From assembly GCF_000004195.4 (NCBI RefSeq), contig NC_030678.2:133859047-133923046 (forward strand): a stretch of DNA of 64,000 bases. Reading direction: 5' to 3'. Source of the stretch: Xenopus tropicalis (lineage: Eukaryota > Chordata > Amphibia > Anura > Pipidae). Positions 11,531-24,372 of the stretch are shown here, in pieces. The position numbers were made by a program, and so were the translations under genes. Position 1 is the stretch's first letter. Each line of letters starts with the position of its first letter. The notes below the pieces were generated by a model. That model saw nothing but the letters and a program-made list of their open reading frames with translations, was not told the DNA's origin and made no database searches.

Positions 11531-13044
11531 GTAAATCTCTTCGTTTCCCAAAGTTGCCTTTCAAGTAAAGGGTGACTACGGAAAAATGAAGCAAGGCTGT
11601 TAGGTACATGCATTTAGGCCTCTGGCGCTCTGAAATCCAGCCCTACTTAGCCAAACCCCTTTAAAAAACAATTGGATTTGGGTTTCATGCTTAATCTAAA
11701 AAGTACTTTTTTTTATTTATCATTATACGGCTTTTTATGTCTGGGGGATAAACTATTACCAGCATAATTTTGAAAAAGTAGAAAGTATGAAAATATGTTA
11801 ATTCTAAACCAATTTGTCTTTGTGTCATTCCTGTTTTTTTTTTTTTGGAATTGATGACAAATCTAGTAAGAGGATATTGAATCTGCTGCTGTTTATTTAT
11901 TACCAACAATAAAACTCCCTCTCAGATTTTTTTTATAGAGAAGTTTCCATCCTAGGCTGACTGCCTGCTAAATCACTGTTTGCTGTAGAACCAAGGGCAA
12001 TACTGGGAAATATTATAGTTTCTTTATATAGTGATATTATATCAGTTTGTGCTTCAGAGATTTTCAAACTTTAACAACAGTCTCTGTAAGTGGAACTGTT
12101 TTTTTTCACATTCACTCGCTTTCTCTGGTGGGTTCCATTGGGAGTCAGTTTACCACTGTGTTTCTGGACTATGGAAGGGAATGGCCAAACAAATAGAATG
12201 TTGTCCAGAACACAGACCATGCAGTGACCTAGTTATAACAGGGCAAAAAAAAAAAACCCATGCTGTGCTAATCATAGGGACCTGAATGGGCAAGGAAATT
12301 ACGACCTTTATCTCTGTATAACAAGCAGGTTGTCATTTGTTCTTTTTATAGTTAAATATAAAACTACTGCAGTTTGATCTTGTATGACTTTGAGACTGAA
12401 TCATTTAAGCCAAAAATTATTTTCACATCTCCGAGCAGGTTTCACTGGTTTTGTGTCCTCAGTATTCATTAGAGGCCCTTTCAAGCTGCGGGCTCTCAAA
12501 GACTTTTGCTGATTCATATTCGTAGAGAAAATGTTTCTCAGTGAATATAAGTGACGGATGATTCAGTTTGTAGCTTCAATGAGAAGCAGCAGAAGGGGGA
12601 CATCTTCCCCAACAATATAAATTGTATTTTTACTGTAGGCAGAAATAGCTTGTTAGTCAGGTTCATAGTACCTTATCCATGTCAGGGAATGCTGCACTTT
12701 ACACTAAATATGTACTGAAAATTTGAAAATTTTCCTTTTTTTTGCTCAGTAGAAGGTCTGTTCCCAAGTGCAGAACAAGTCTTTGTCGGCTATCAGGGCA
12801 ATTGGCCTATGGATAATTATTTTGTTCTTCCTTGGCATGTCCTATATGCCAATAGTTTTACTGAACATTCTACAGATGTTAAATAAAAAGAACCAATGTT
12901 AGAACTAGAGTATATTTTCCTGGTAATATTGCAGTGAACATACATTAAACCATTATGTTTGAGCCCATGGGCTTTCATCTAGGCAAAATATAATTAAACT
13001 CTCATTTGTTTGAGAACCCGTTGCATAGGAGGAGGGTGGGGAGT

Positions 13045-13437
13045 TTAAAGGAACAGTAACACCAAAAATGAAAGTTTTTTTTTTTAAATCAATTAAAATA
13101 TAATGTACTGTTGCCCTGCATTGGTAAAAGTTGTGTTTTTGCTACAGTAACGCTAATATAGTTTATATAAATAAGCTGGTGTGTGGCCATGGGGGCAGCC
13201 ATTCAAGCTGGAAAAATGGACAAAAGGCACAGGTTACATAGCAGATAACCGTTAACCTCTCTAGAATACAATAGTGTTTTATCTGTTTTCTCCTTTGAAT
13301 GGCTGCCTCCATTGCTACAAAGCAACTTAATTTATATAAGTTTCTGGGGAAAACACCCCAGTTGTACCAGTGCAGGGCAGCAGTACATTATATTCTAATT
13401 ACTTTCATACACTTTAATTTTTTTACTGTTTCTTTAA
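13045..13437. mobile_element. T2-type MITE, complete (AGGAACAGTAACACC ends)
   Basis: TTAAAGGAACAGTAACACC at the left and ACTGTTTCTTTAA at the right, with TTAA at both outer ends. It is a long inverted repeat: GGGGGCAGCCATTCAAGC pairs with GAATGGCTGCCTCCATTG. The same family as 34618-35061. Confidence 0.8.
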
Positions 13438-14064
13438 GTAGTATATCTATTAGTAGCTGGCTGCCTTAAGAAAGCTGGTCTGATTTGCCCATACATGCTT
13501 CCTTTACATCAATGATTTGCTGGGGTATCCACTTCAGAATAAGCTCATAGCTAAAACTGGTGGTCAGAGCTGTCAAAAGGAAAGATGCGATTGGCTGACG
13601 TGGGCAATCTCATCGGTGATGTTTGTACATAATAATGTAAAATAAGGTCTCAAAAAAGCCTGGAGTGGATCATTATCTCCCTCATGACATGGGGTTGGTT
13701 GACTACTCTGGGTGGTTTGTGAGGGAGCAGTGGCATAACTACATATACAGCAGACCCCCCTTCCCTTATGGCCAGGCCCTGTATTTTAGTCTCCCATCCC
13801 CAGCCCCTCGCCTACCTTAAATTTCTCCAAAAACTTGCATTAGGCAGGGGAGGAGGAACTGTTTGCGCCAGGTTCCTCCGAAGATTTGTGGTGGGAGGAT
13901 GGGGGTGCCGTTAATGGGATGTTGCTGTTTGGGAGTTTATATAGGAAAAGTCATGTACCCTATTGTAAAATATAAGGATATTAGAATTTAGAATTAGAAG
14001 AGATTAAAATGTGAGAGCAAGGCTACTCAACAATTATGTGTCAATTTATATGTCTGTTTGGGTG

Positions 14065-14610
14065 TGTAAGGGCCAAGGTCAGTTAAATCTCTGCTACTGG
14101 TGGCAACTAATCCTCCTGAAATTCCTTCCCACTGGCAATAAAGTGAATGTTAATTGCTAGTGGGAAAGCACACGCGTTGCTTCATTTTCCAAAGTTGCGT
14201 GAAGTTTTCTCCTGCAGGAAACTTCGGGCAAGTTTGGAAAATGAAGCTAGCTTTTGCATTACCACTGGTGATTCAAATTATTGCAGGGGGAAGGCATTTT
14301 GGGGATATTAGTTTAATGTCGGTGTCGGACTGGCCACCAGAATACCAGGGAAACTCCCGGTGGGCCCTGGTGTCAGTGGACCCTCTTGCTCACCCAACCA
14401 TTTGCCTTGTATGCCACTACCATAGCCATTACTCGATTCTATATGAAAAACTGAAGAAATGGAGGAAAGGATAGATAATAGTATTTAAATAGAAGTAATT
14501 AGGAGATTAAAGAAAGTGAGTGAACAGAGAAGGGGGCATAAGGTCTAAGGGTTTTCTGGTGTGCCCTTGTCATCCCATTCCGACACTGTTAGTCGCCAAC
14601 TGTAGCTGAG
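14065..14610. mobile_element. foldback MITE interrupted by a second repeat
   Basis: Diverged GGGGAGATTAGT-family material (GTGGCAACTAATCCTCCTGA, an inner inverted repeat with TTTTCCAAAGTTGC and GGAAACTTCGG, then GGGGATATTAGT) is split by a 14320-14588 insert. The insert begins CGGTGTCGGACTGGCC and ends CATTCCGACACTG, an inverted pair. The text resumes as TTAGTCGCCAACTG. Confidence 0.5.
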
Positions 14611-16938
14611 ATTAACCTGGGTAATCTGCACTGGGCACACCTATGTGTGCATAAAACCTTTTCTTTACTTTAGGTATACTTTTTCCTTTAACTCTGCTAA
14701 ATCGCTCATTTGGCGTATATAGTTATGGCATGGGGGTTTCCAGATCAGAATTTTTTCCATGCGTTAAGGCTGCACATTGAAAACCTTAAATGATTGTTTT
14801 TCCATCAACATGGGCGTATTCAGCTTAGTTACCATCAAGTACAAGGTACTAGCATATTAAAGAGAAAAAGCCATCAAAAATGAAGAACTGCCTAAAAAAT
14901 ATATTACTGTATTTCAGAGCTTTCTGTATAAAAGGCTTCTGGATACTCAATCCCAATACCTTTTTAGTAGCAATATTTATCTATAACCATAGTTTAATCA
15001 GGGCCTAAAATTTGACAATGTATAAGCAGGAAAGCAAAAGCAAATACTTTTATATTCATTTTCAGTTTATTTTGTAAAACAGCCCGTGGAAACAAATTGA
15101 CGAGGCACTGTCAAATATTGTAAATACTCTTTAATAATAAAGGTGAAAGGTATTAGACGGCATTCAGTATATACTTGTGTAAAACAGTATTAGTGATGAT
15201 TAATTAACCTAAATGTACAAATCCAAAGTCATTTACAGATCAGTAATTATACTGGTACCCCTCTAGCAGCAAAGAGCTGTAACATCTCATTGGCTTGCTT
15301 GTAAGATGGAAGTCATCACCTTGTTTGTTTGTTTTTTTAATAGAATTGGAATATTAACACATTATATTGGCGTTAACCTGGCTTTTATCTTTGGTTTGTA
15401 GTTTGTGTCAACTTTTATCTTTAAGGCTGGAGTTGCTCTTTTGCTGTTGCAGCTCTTAGCATTTGGGGGATCCTGAAAGTTGTAGTACAACAGGTGGATG
15501 ATTCAGGTTGGACATCACAGTTTTAAGCCATTTCCTTTGCTTTGGAGTAGCTGCCAGAGTGCATGAGTTAAAAGAACAACTCTGTTTATACAGGATACAG
15601 ATTTGAAATTAAATTTCAGTCCCATGGTAAAATACATTGTTTGATTCATTTTCTTCTCTTAAAGGTGATCTTCTTCCAATTTTTTTTTTGTTTTGCTTTT
15701 TCCAGCATATGTTATTTGTATTTCATTGACTTTTTAAAGTTTTTTGTTATGTAATGAGATTGCTATTGAAGGTCATATCTCTCCTACTCTTAACGTTCTC
15801 TGCAGAATGTAGCATATTTGAGAGTTAGAATTATTATTATTATTCTGCAAAACAAAAATTGTGTGGCTTTGTGCTAAACAAATTGGTGAAATAGCAAGCT
15901 AGTTCCAAGATACAGCCATTTTAGCCATTTAGTCTGTCTGCTTCGGTATCAGGCATGTGTCTAGGAAGCAGCTTATTAAGACCAACACTTGTACCCTTAT
16001 GGCTCATACACATAACTGAATTATTCATTCTTATAAGATGCATTTTTAATGCTTTTTGAATGCAAATTTAATCTCAGCTTTACTCACAAGTGTTCAAACG
16101 TTTTCACTCTTTTGGGTTCTTAAGCTTTTTTTTTTTTTTTTTTTATAAACCCAGCATGCGCAATTTTCTACTGTTTGATGATTGTTCTAATTACACTTGC
16201 TTCTGTGAAAAACTGCAAAATGCATAAAAACAAGGCATATAAGTCCATTGTGGTTACATTTGTGGTTATATGTGCGTATATTGTGTTTAAAATTGAAAAA
16301 ACATATACACACTTGGTGGGTACTATGTTGCGTAAGAAAGCACTGATTGTTGTTGTTGCAAAAGTTTTCAGGTCTCAGAGCTACAAGTGTTTGTGGCAGG
16401 AGAATTAAAAAATATGCTGTCATTTCTTCATGATGTTTTGTGTATGTGCTCAATGACAGACAGCTCAAATCAATACCTTTTGGGAAATTGTATAAAGCTA
16501 TGGGTGTAATTAAGTGCTGCATATCGTAATCCAGTCATAATTACAATCAAAATCATGTAAAAATGCTCTGCAGTGTTGTAATTAAATCATTCACAAATCA
16601 ATGGAAACCTCTTAATACATTCTTTTCATTACATATTTCAAAGAAAAAATCATTTTAAAAACACAGTATGAAAAACCATGGAAATGTGCATCAAATATAA
16701 CATAATATATTCTTTGCTACATGCAGTGTTAGCAAGGGTTATACTCCAGCTGCCAGAAAACTTGATAAAGGCTTTTCAGACTGCTTCTGCACATATACTT
16801 TTATTTTTTTAAACTCCTTGCTAGTTATTGAATGAATGCAGTGAAAAAAGTATGTATATATAATATATTGTCATATATGCTTCTTTGTTATACCCTAGTC
16901 ACAATGTTTCTGTGTAGATCTTCAGCTATGGTGTAATG

Positions 16939-17269
16939 CAGCGTTTTTCAACCACTGTTCCGCGGCACACTAGTGTGCCGCGAGATGTTGCCTGGTGTGC
17001 CGTAGGCAGGGCACCAATGTACTAGGGGGGCACTGCTGCTGGGCACCAATGTACTAGGGGGGCACTGCTCTTGGCACCAATGTACTAGGGGGGCACTGCT
17101 GCTGGGCACCAATGTACTAGGGGGGCACTGCTCTTGGCACCAATGTACTAGGGGGGCACCGCTGCTGGGCACAGAGTTAAATTTTTTAACATTTTCTAAT
17201 GGTGGTGTGCCTCGTGATTTTTTTCATGAAACAAGTGTGCCTTTGCCCAAAAAAGGTTGAAATACACTG
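16939..17269. mobile_element. hAT MITE with 8-bp target duplication and internal tandem repeat
   Basis: Ends CAGCGTTTTTCAACC and GGTTGAAATACACTG, flanked by perfect 8-bp copies of GTGTAATG (16931-16938 and 17270-17277). Inside are five copies of a 31-32-bp unit containing GCACCAATGTACTAGGGGG, starting at 17011, 17043, 17074, 17106 and 17137. The minus-strand frame with repeated LVHWC is read from this array and is not a gene. Confidence 0.88.
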
Positions 17270-17796
17270 GTGTAATGAAAATTAGTTGGTAGCTACATAT
17301 GAATTGTCTGCTACAATATGCTACTCTAAAATAACCAGGCAACCTAAAAATGTTATAATTTTCATGAGTTCTCTGTACTACATTTTTACCCGAAATAACC
17401 ATTTTTGAGTTATATGTAAACATGCAAAGAGAACAGTCACATCTAAGATCTTTTGAAATACATGCACAAAAATACTTCTCTGGGATTCATCCTTAGTATA
17501 GGAACTACAGTTATACAGTCATTTTTGTGAGGGAAAAATCTATTTTACAGTCACACAAGATATACAGTAATAACATTAGGTGCATTTTGGGGAATATGAC
17601 TGTTTCACAATGCTGATTTGAAGCCAAGACTGACATTGTGCTTTAAAAAAAGATGTTGAAAGCTGCAAGATTTTCACAGAGAGCTGTTAAGAACAATTTC
17701 ATCTGATTAAATGTGTCTGTTGTTACACATAATAGTGCGCAAACATGATTGCAAATGACAGCAGTGAAGGGCAAATATTTTAGCAGCATAAAACCA

Positions 17797-17802
17797 TTTA
17801 TT
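17797..17802 (-). promoter_or_regulatory. candidate kctd4 poly(A) signal
   Basis: AATAAA on the minus strand (TTTATT on the + strand), about 240 bases past the kctd4 stop codon. Position and sequence suit a short 3' UTR, but the hexamer is common in AT-rich DNA and no transcript end can be seen here. Confidence 0.3.
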
Positions 17803-18042
17803 TACAGTGAATATGTTCTAAAAACCTGTTAGACTTCCTTTTACACAAAGAGCAGGATTTTCTGCAGTCAGGAGTTAATTGTCATTTTGGGTGACATGTA
17901 CATACCGTTGGCTCACATGTATTCATGTGCAGCACAGCTCTTTGCTTGCTCACGAGTCAGGTACATGATGTGAAGCCAAGGAGCTGCTGCTTAATGAGGC
18001 TTGGCTGGATCCTCCGCTGCCTTTTGTTTAGTGAAAAAGTAA

Positions 18043-18897
<855 letters not shown>

Positions 18898-19398
18898 CTA
18901 TTCAGCCCTGCCACGATGATGGAATGAAAATGCTGCCAGCATTGCATGAGTTGTCAGCTTGGTTTTGCAGTAGGTGGCGTATGAGCTATGCAAACAGCAA
19001 GATATCACCAATACAGCTGGGAAAAATGCGATTTGCATTTAACTGTGTCAGGGCAAAATCTTAACTGTGAACACTTCTCTGATAATTCATCTGTTAGTTC
19101 TAGACATATACAAAAAGGGAAATCTAAAATGGCCATGCAGTTCTATTAATAACTTTGTACCAATACTAAATAGTTATTATGCAGGTGATAGTACCATTAA
19201 AATAAAGGAATTTTGTGAATAAATATAAAACTGTGGTCAATATATATTTTTTTTTTTAAGTCTCAAAATCTGGCTGCATTTTTTTAAATGTCTGATCGAA
19301 ACACAGTGAGCTGTATTATCCCATCATTATTTGCTAAACATTACACTGTTTGAGCTTCTGGCAGTGAAACTATTAATCAGGAAAGCCTTGGCCCTTGT

Positions 19399-19712
19399 GC
19401 ACACAGTGGGGACCTGTTATCCAAAGGCTTGCAACCTGAGGTTTTCCAGATAAGGGGTGTTTCTGTAATTTGGATCTCCATGCTACTAAAAAAAAAATGT
19501 AAACATTAAATAAACCCAATAGGATTGTTTTGCCTCCAGTAAGGATTAATTACATCTCAGCTGGTATCAAGTATAAGGTACTGTTTTATTATTACAGAGA
19601 AATCATTTGTAAAAAATTTTGTTTAAAATAGAGTGAATGGGAGATGGGCTTCCTGTATTTCAAAGCTTTTTGGATAACAGGTTTCCCGATAATGGATCCC
19701 ATACCTATAGTA
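19399..19712. mobile_element. CAGGTATRGGA-family MITE, degenerate copy
   Basis: Left part reads GGGGACCTGTTATCCAAAGG and TGTAATTTGGATCTCC; right part TTTCCCGATAATGGATCCC and ATACCTATA. Same family as 52742-53083 and 61618-61934, whose TA target duplications and CAGGTA ends are clearer. Non-coding. Confidence 0.65.
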
Positions 19713-20776
19713 GTTTACCAAACTGGCACATAAGAATATTAATTGAGAATATTAATAAATAGGTTTAACATCTACTAACAAATGTTGTCATTACCAAACC
19801 TGACTAGGTTCAAGGTTGATAATGAGTGTGTCTGTAATGCATGCATACATATCTGTATATGTACCCTTCAAGGTAAACCCACAGGAAGAATTGCTGAGCT
19901 GTTTGTCTGCTGCATTTAGCACTGGAAAATATGTATAGTCATGGCACGCATTTCATATGAAATATCCAACCATCATGTTGGATAATACTTTCCTGTAATT
20001 TTACTGTAATTGCAGCAAGTTGCCTCTATACATAACCTGTTCAAGGGGAGCAGTATTAATAATTTGTTTGATTTGAACCAGTTATTATGTTACTACAAAA
20101 TTGCTCCCAACCGTGTGACACTGTTATTGGCTTGTTGTTGTAATGTGCAGTCATGGCCAAATATTTAGCCTCGGTCTCTGTTTTATGTACAGGCACATTC
20201 AGAACAATTAGCTGGTGCTATTTTCATTACTAGCTGCCATTTATTATGGCTATCTGCCTGCATGGTAATTAGTGCAGAACACATATGGAGCTCAAAATGA
20301 CACTGATGGAGTTCAGTAAGGTCGATTTTTGATCAAATGCTCCAATTGATTCCAGTTTGGGTGGTTTCCTTGAACAAAGGATCAAATAGGAAAGTCAGCT
20401 GTCTTTGTGACATGTTTGAGGCATTGCAGATTTAAATGAAACATAACCTACATTTTTACAGACCAAATTTTCAATAATTTATTAGAAAATGAGAATATAT
20501 GAGCTGCTGTTACACAACTATTATAGCACCATTATTTGAATATCATAACCAGCACATATTAGTGTTTCACATTCATTTCAGTACAGTGTTGTGATGTTTT
20601 AAATGATGTGAATAACAACAATTCTATAAACTTTTGATTAGTTGGTATCCAATGTTTAAATGTGTTAAATAATTGAACCTAAATGTATGATATATACTTG
20701 AGCCAGACAAGATGACCTGACTCAAATCAGAACCTTTGGTCATACTGACATGGCACAAAAAATTTAAGAGGATGTC

Positions 20777-21323
20777 TTAAAGGAGAAGGAAAGTCAAAAT
20801 CTATTAAGCACACTATTAAATAGTACTACTATTGCTGTGTAAAAACGCTATATTCCTGGCTTGCCTAATGAAAGATTTACAGAGATACACATACTAGAAC
20901 CTACATACTTGTTTCAGTGAACGGCGCCGCCATCTTGTCCAGCGTGTCTGTATGGGCTGAAAAGCTCAAGCCAGCTCCCCGCTCCTGCCACAAACCGCCC
21001 CCAAGCTCCACAAACCCCCCCGCCCCTGCCCCCCCGCTTCCCCCACCTGCTTATCACAGAGTTCGGCGACACTGCGTCGCCATGGCAACCGAACGCTCCT
21101 GCCCTGTGCGCATGCGCCGCCTGCAGTAACAAGTCGCCAAGTCTTGAAGGAGCGATGCATTATGGGAATCTTCTCTACCCAGCTCAGCGTTTTTTTTTTC
21201 CTGTTTGGCTTCTGATCTTCTGAACGGGTGAAGTATGGGGAGACTTAAGGGCACTATTGAGAGAACTGAAGGTATGCCTGCAGCTTGAGATTAACTCTTT
21301 ATTAGCCTTTCCTTCTCCTTTAA
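20777..21323. mobile_element. T2-type MITE with GC-rich promoter-like interior
   Basis: Ends TTAAAGGAGAAGGAAAG and CTTTCCTTCTCCTTTAA with TTAA at both outer edges. The interior 20915-21130 is GC- and CpG-rich, unlike the surrounding intron. It has a YY1-type GCCGCCATCTTG (20926-20937), an RFX X-box-type GTCGCCATGGCAACC (21076-21090), an NRF1-type TGCGCATGCGCC (21107-21118) and a ZNF143-like TGCATTATGGGAA (from 21156). The overlapping frames on both strands across it are not conserved proteins. A partial copy occupies 1-256. Confidence 0.82.
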
Positions 21324-21680
21324 ACCTTTCTATCTTGCTGCTCCTTACCATTGGAACGCTATCCCTGAATCCCCCCGTAGGGAACACTCACTCACTCTCT
21401 TTAACAAAAAACTCAGCTGTTACCTTCTAGTCCTTTGCTTAAGGGCAAATGCCCGTACCTGGTGCACTTTTACCTTCCAATTTGTGCCCGTATGTTACCC
21501 AGCCACTTAGACTGTAAGCTCTATGGGGCAGGGGCCTCGTTCCTGCTGTGTCTCATACCACATAGCACTTAATTCTTGAGTATTTATACATATTTATTGT
21601 ATTTATTATAACACTTGTCCTGCCTCTGTGTAATTTTGTATTTTGTAAGATTGTACAGCGCTGCGTACCCTTGTAGTAAC
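21324..21680 (+). repeat. L2/CR1-like LINE 3' end
   Basis: One frame reads LAAPYHWNAIPESPRREHS and LTLFNKKLSCYLL from about 21334 to 21430, the usual end of L2/CR1-clade reverse transcriptase ORFs. It is followed by an L2-like 3' UTR with CTGTAAGCTCTATGGGGCAG and GTACAGCGCTGCGTA. All upstream LINE sequence is missing; it abuts the T2 MITE at 21323. Confidence 0.7.
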
Positions 21681-23289
21681 TTCACCAACATACATTTTAG
21701 CTTTGCCATATGTTTCATTCTGTTATGACTTTGATTCAACTTTGACCAAAAGATCCCTAAAATTTGCAAAGGAAGTTACAAATTTCTGATTGACAACATA
21801 AGAAAAGATGTTGAACCATTGATCTTGCAATACCAGTCAATAATCGGGCCATAGTAATTGCAATGACATTTAGAGAGTGGGATTTAAATGACATTTTCCT
21901 TAGTCATTTCCATTACTTCTTACACATCTGTCTGACTTTAACAGAAACTTATTGAAGCTTTATAAATACAACACACAATTTACGACAATAAGCTGTTACC
22001 TCTGTATGCTGTTTTTACATAAACAAGTGGACATCTATTTGAAGCACAGTGACTTCATTCTATGTGTGACTTAGCAGTGGGGAAGCATCTTTCTTTAGAA
22101 GCACAATTACCGGTGCACTTCCCCCTCTCTTCTCACTGTCTTGTTGTGTAGCCAGTGCATGGCCATTTGCATCAGGTCCCCGATTTTGGCACATAAACAA
22201 GATCTTTCTTTTTTTAAAAAAAATATTTTAATTACTGCTAAATTATGTACCTGTCCTGCCTAGTTAAGTTCTCCAGCTCCCCAGACCTGCCTCCATGATC
22301 ACTGACACTCCAGCGAAATCCAAGATGGTGACCTTATGTGGCCTGGATCATTGCTGTTATAGAGATGCTAAACCTTTAGGCTGATATAAACCTGGCATTT
22401 CTATCTGTTTGTTTTTATGGACCTCGTCCTTAAGTAAAGGGTCCCACCACAAAGGCTCTCTGCTGTAGATATCCTGCACTGCTAGCTATGGGGTTTATAA
22501 TAAAATCCAGAATGTTTTTTTCCCTTTTCCTTATTTTTCCCTTCTGTTTGATTCCTGTGCATATGGACACAACTTCACATGGCTGACAGAAGAAAAAATG
22601 TAATAATAATATACACTGTTTAGTAGAAGCTTCCATGAAAGCTGTCCAAGCATATATGGATCCTGGTTAAGTGAGCTGGAGGTTTTATTCTATTGCTGAA
22701 TGATTATAGTAGTACAGTATAGTGAGTTGAAAACCTCAATACTTTAAATAAAATTCTTTGCTTGTAGGCATTCTCAAGTATGCACTGAAAAAGCTAAAAC
22801 ATATAAAAATAATTCTGACAACTCTTCAGCCATAGCTCGTTACATTTTAATTTATAAAATTGATCTTTAATGGGTCTCAGGCGGGCACTGTCAGTTGTCA
22901 TGGTAACCAACAACATCTCCACAGTTTATACATCTCTAGTTCTCTGCTTTGTTCAGAGAGGCTGTTTGTCCACGTTCATTTTTCTAGGCATCAGGCTGTC
23001 ACACAATCATTTTTTGATAATTGGTTTAGTAGTTATCTAATTAAATTATTTAGACTGAGCTGTAAAGGTGCTTAGCTGGAATGCTTTAGTTTTTATAAAA
23101 ATGTTGCACTTTTCTAACATGTATTAACTGTATAATATTTATTAAAGATTGTAACTTGATTTAAGTGACTAATTCTGCATGCATTATTGGAATGAATAAA
23201 TGCTAAATTTTGCAGACCTATAGGCACTCTCTACTGCACCAAATTGAATCACAAAACTTGCATGGTATGTAAATGTGCATCATATGTAA

Positions 23290-23335
23290 TGTGTGTGTGT
23301 GTGTGTGTGTGTATGTGTTTGTGTGTATGTATGTG

Positions 23336-23401
<66 letters not shown>

Positions 23402-23454
23402 CATACACACAATTTTTATATATATATATATATATATATTTTTATATATATATA

Positions 23455-23530
<76 letters not shown>

Positions 23531-23578
23531 AGATATAGATAGATATAGATATATATGATAGATATAGATATATATAGA
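23290..23578. repeat. compound TG / TA / TAGA microsatellite
   Basis: A TG run with TATG interruptions (23290-23340) leads into a long TA tract (23341-23525) broken by ACACACAATTTTTATA and two TTTTTATA islands, then TAGATA repeats. The long Tyr-Ile reading frames on both strands are translations of the repeat. It adjoins the Penelope-like insertion. Confidence 0.97.
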
Positions 23579-24372
23579 TATATATAAATCAGTATATATG
23601 TATATGTATATATATATATATAATAAACAATACTCATTAAGACCCCGGGGGGAGACAGTATCCAGAGTTCTAATCCAAAACATCTCCTTCTGAAGCAGCA
23701 TGCGATCCCAATCACCCCCCCTACTGGGCTCTGGGATCAAATCTATTCCCATGAATTTAAAAACTGGTAACCTGTGTCCCATCATTAAAAAATGCTTAGG
23801 TAGGGGTAAATCAGATTTGCCGGTTTCAAAGGCTTTCTTAATGGTAGACCTGTGATTTCCCATTCGCTCACGTAAAGTATTTTGTGTTTTGCCCACATAC
23901 GTTAAACCACAAGGACAAGTAATTATATAGATCACGTGGGTTGATGTACAGGAAATATGGTGCCTTATGTTAATTTCTTTGCCAAAGTGGGGATGTCTAA
24001 ATGATTTACCTGGTGCCATGTATCTACATGTTGTGCACCCTGCACACTTATAGCAACCCTTTTTCAATTTATTTAGACTAAAACTGGAGTCATAACACTT
24101 AATGGGGTCTGTTTTCATTAAAAGATCTTTTAAATTAGGCCCCCGTTTGTATCCCCACATGGGCTTTTGAGCTGCAACTTTAGACAGCTTCTTGTCACTT
24201 TGTATTACGGGCCAATGTTTCTCAACAATAGATTTAACAGCAGCTGATATAGGTCCCGATGGGGACCGAAACGTTACGTCGGCTGTTTATGCTACTTTGA
24301 ATACATGTTTTGATTTTTCACAAGAAATCCCGGAGTTGCTGGTCTTTTTTATACTATATATAAATCAGTATA
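23579..24372 (-). mobile_element. Penelope-like element, truncated and partly inverted, with target duplication
   Basis: A 758-bp insertion (23597-24354) between 18-bp direct repeats TATATATAAATCAGTATA (23579-23596 and 24355-24372). From 23620 to about 24255 it carries the C-terminal part of a Penelope-type ORF on the minus strand. From about 24250 to 24354 it carries a + strand segment of element terminus with a hammerhead-like stretch (GGTCCCGATGGGGACC, then GAAAC, then GTTACGTC). Such inverted joins are typical of Penelope copies. The RT core is absent. Confidence 0.8.
23620..24255 (-). pseudogene. Penelope-like ORF C-terminus with GIY-YIG endonuclease
   Basis: Open from the inversion junction: [16 protein letters not shown], a linker, then the Cys-rich [15 protein letters not shown] (usual upstream of the nuclease). 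The GIY-YIG domain follows: [19 protein letters not shown], the Arg-bearing LRERMGNH, a His stretch KHFLMMGH, and the Glu-bearing [19 protein letters not shown]. It closes with GLNEY, then runs without a stop into the TA repeat. In these retroelements the nuclease cuts the target DNA. Catalytic Tyr, Arg and Glu positions look intact, but the reverse transcriptase is missing. Confidence 0.85.

Noticed and set aside
16948..17172. Minus-strand frame with repeated LVHWC motif
   Set aside because: It is read from the 31-32-bp repeat in a hAT MITE.
20914..21254. Overlapping reading frames on both strands in a CpG-rich patch, suggesting a gene
   Set aside because: They lie within a TTAA-flanked MITE, match no family I know, and are explained by GC-rich composition.
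23249..23600. Long Tyr-Ile reading frames on both strands
   Set aside because: They are translations of a TA microsatellite. Only the part from about 23620 leftward on the minus strand is real Penelope coding sequence.
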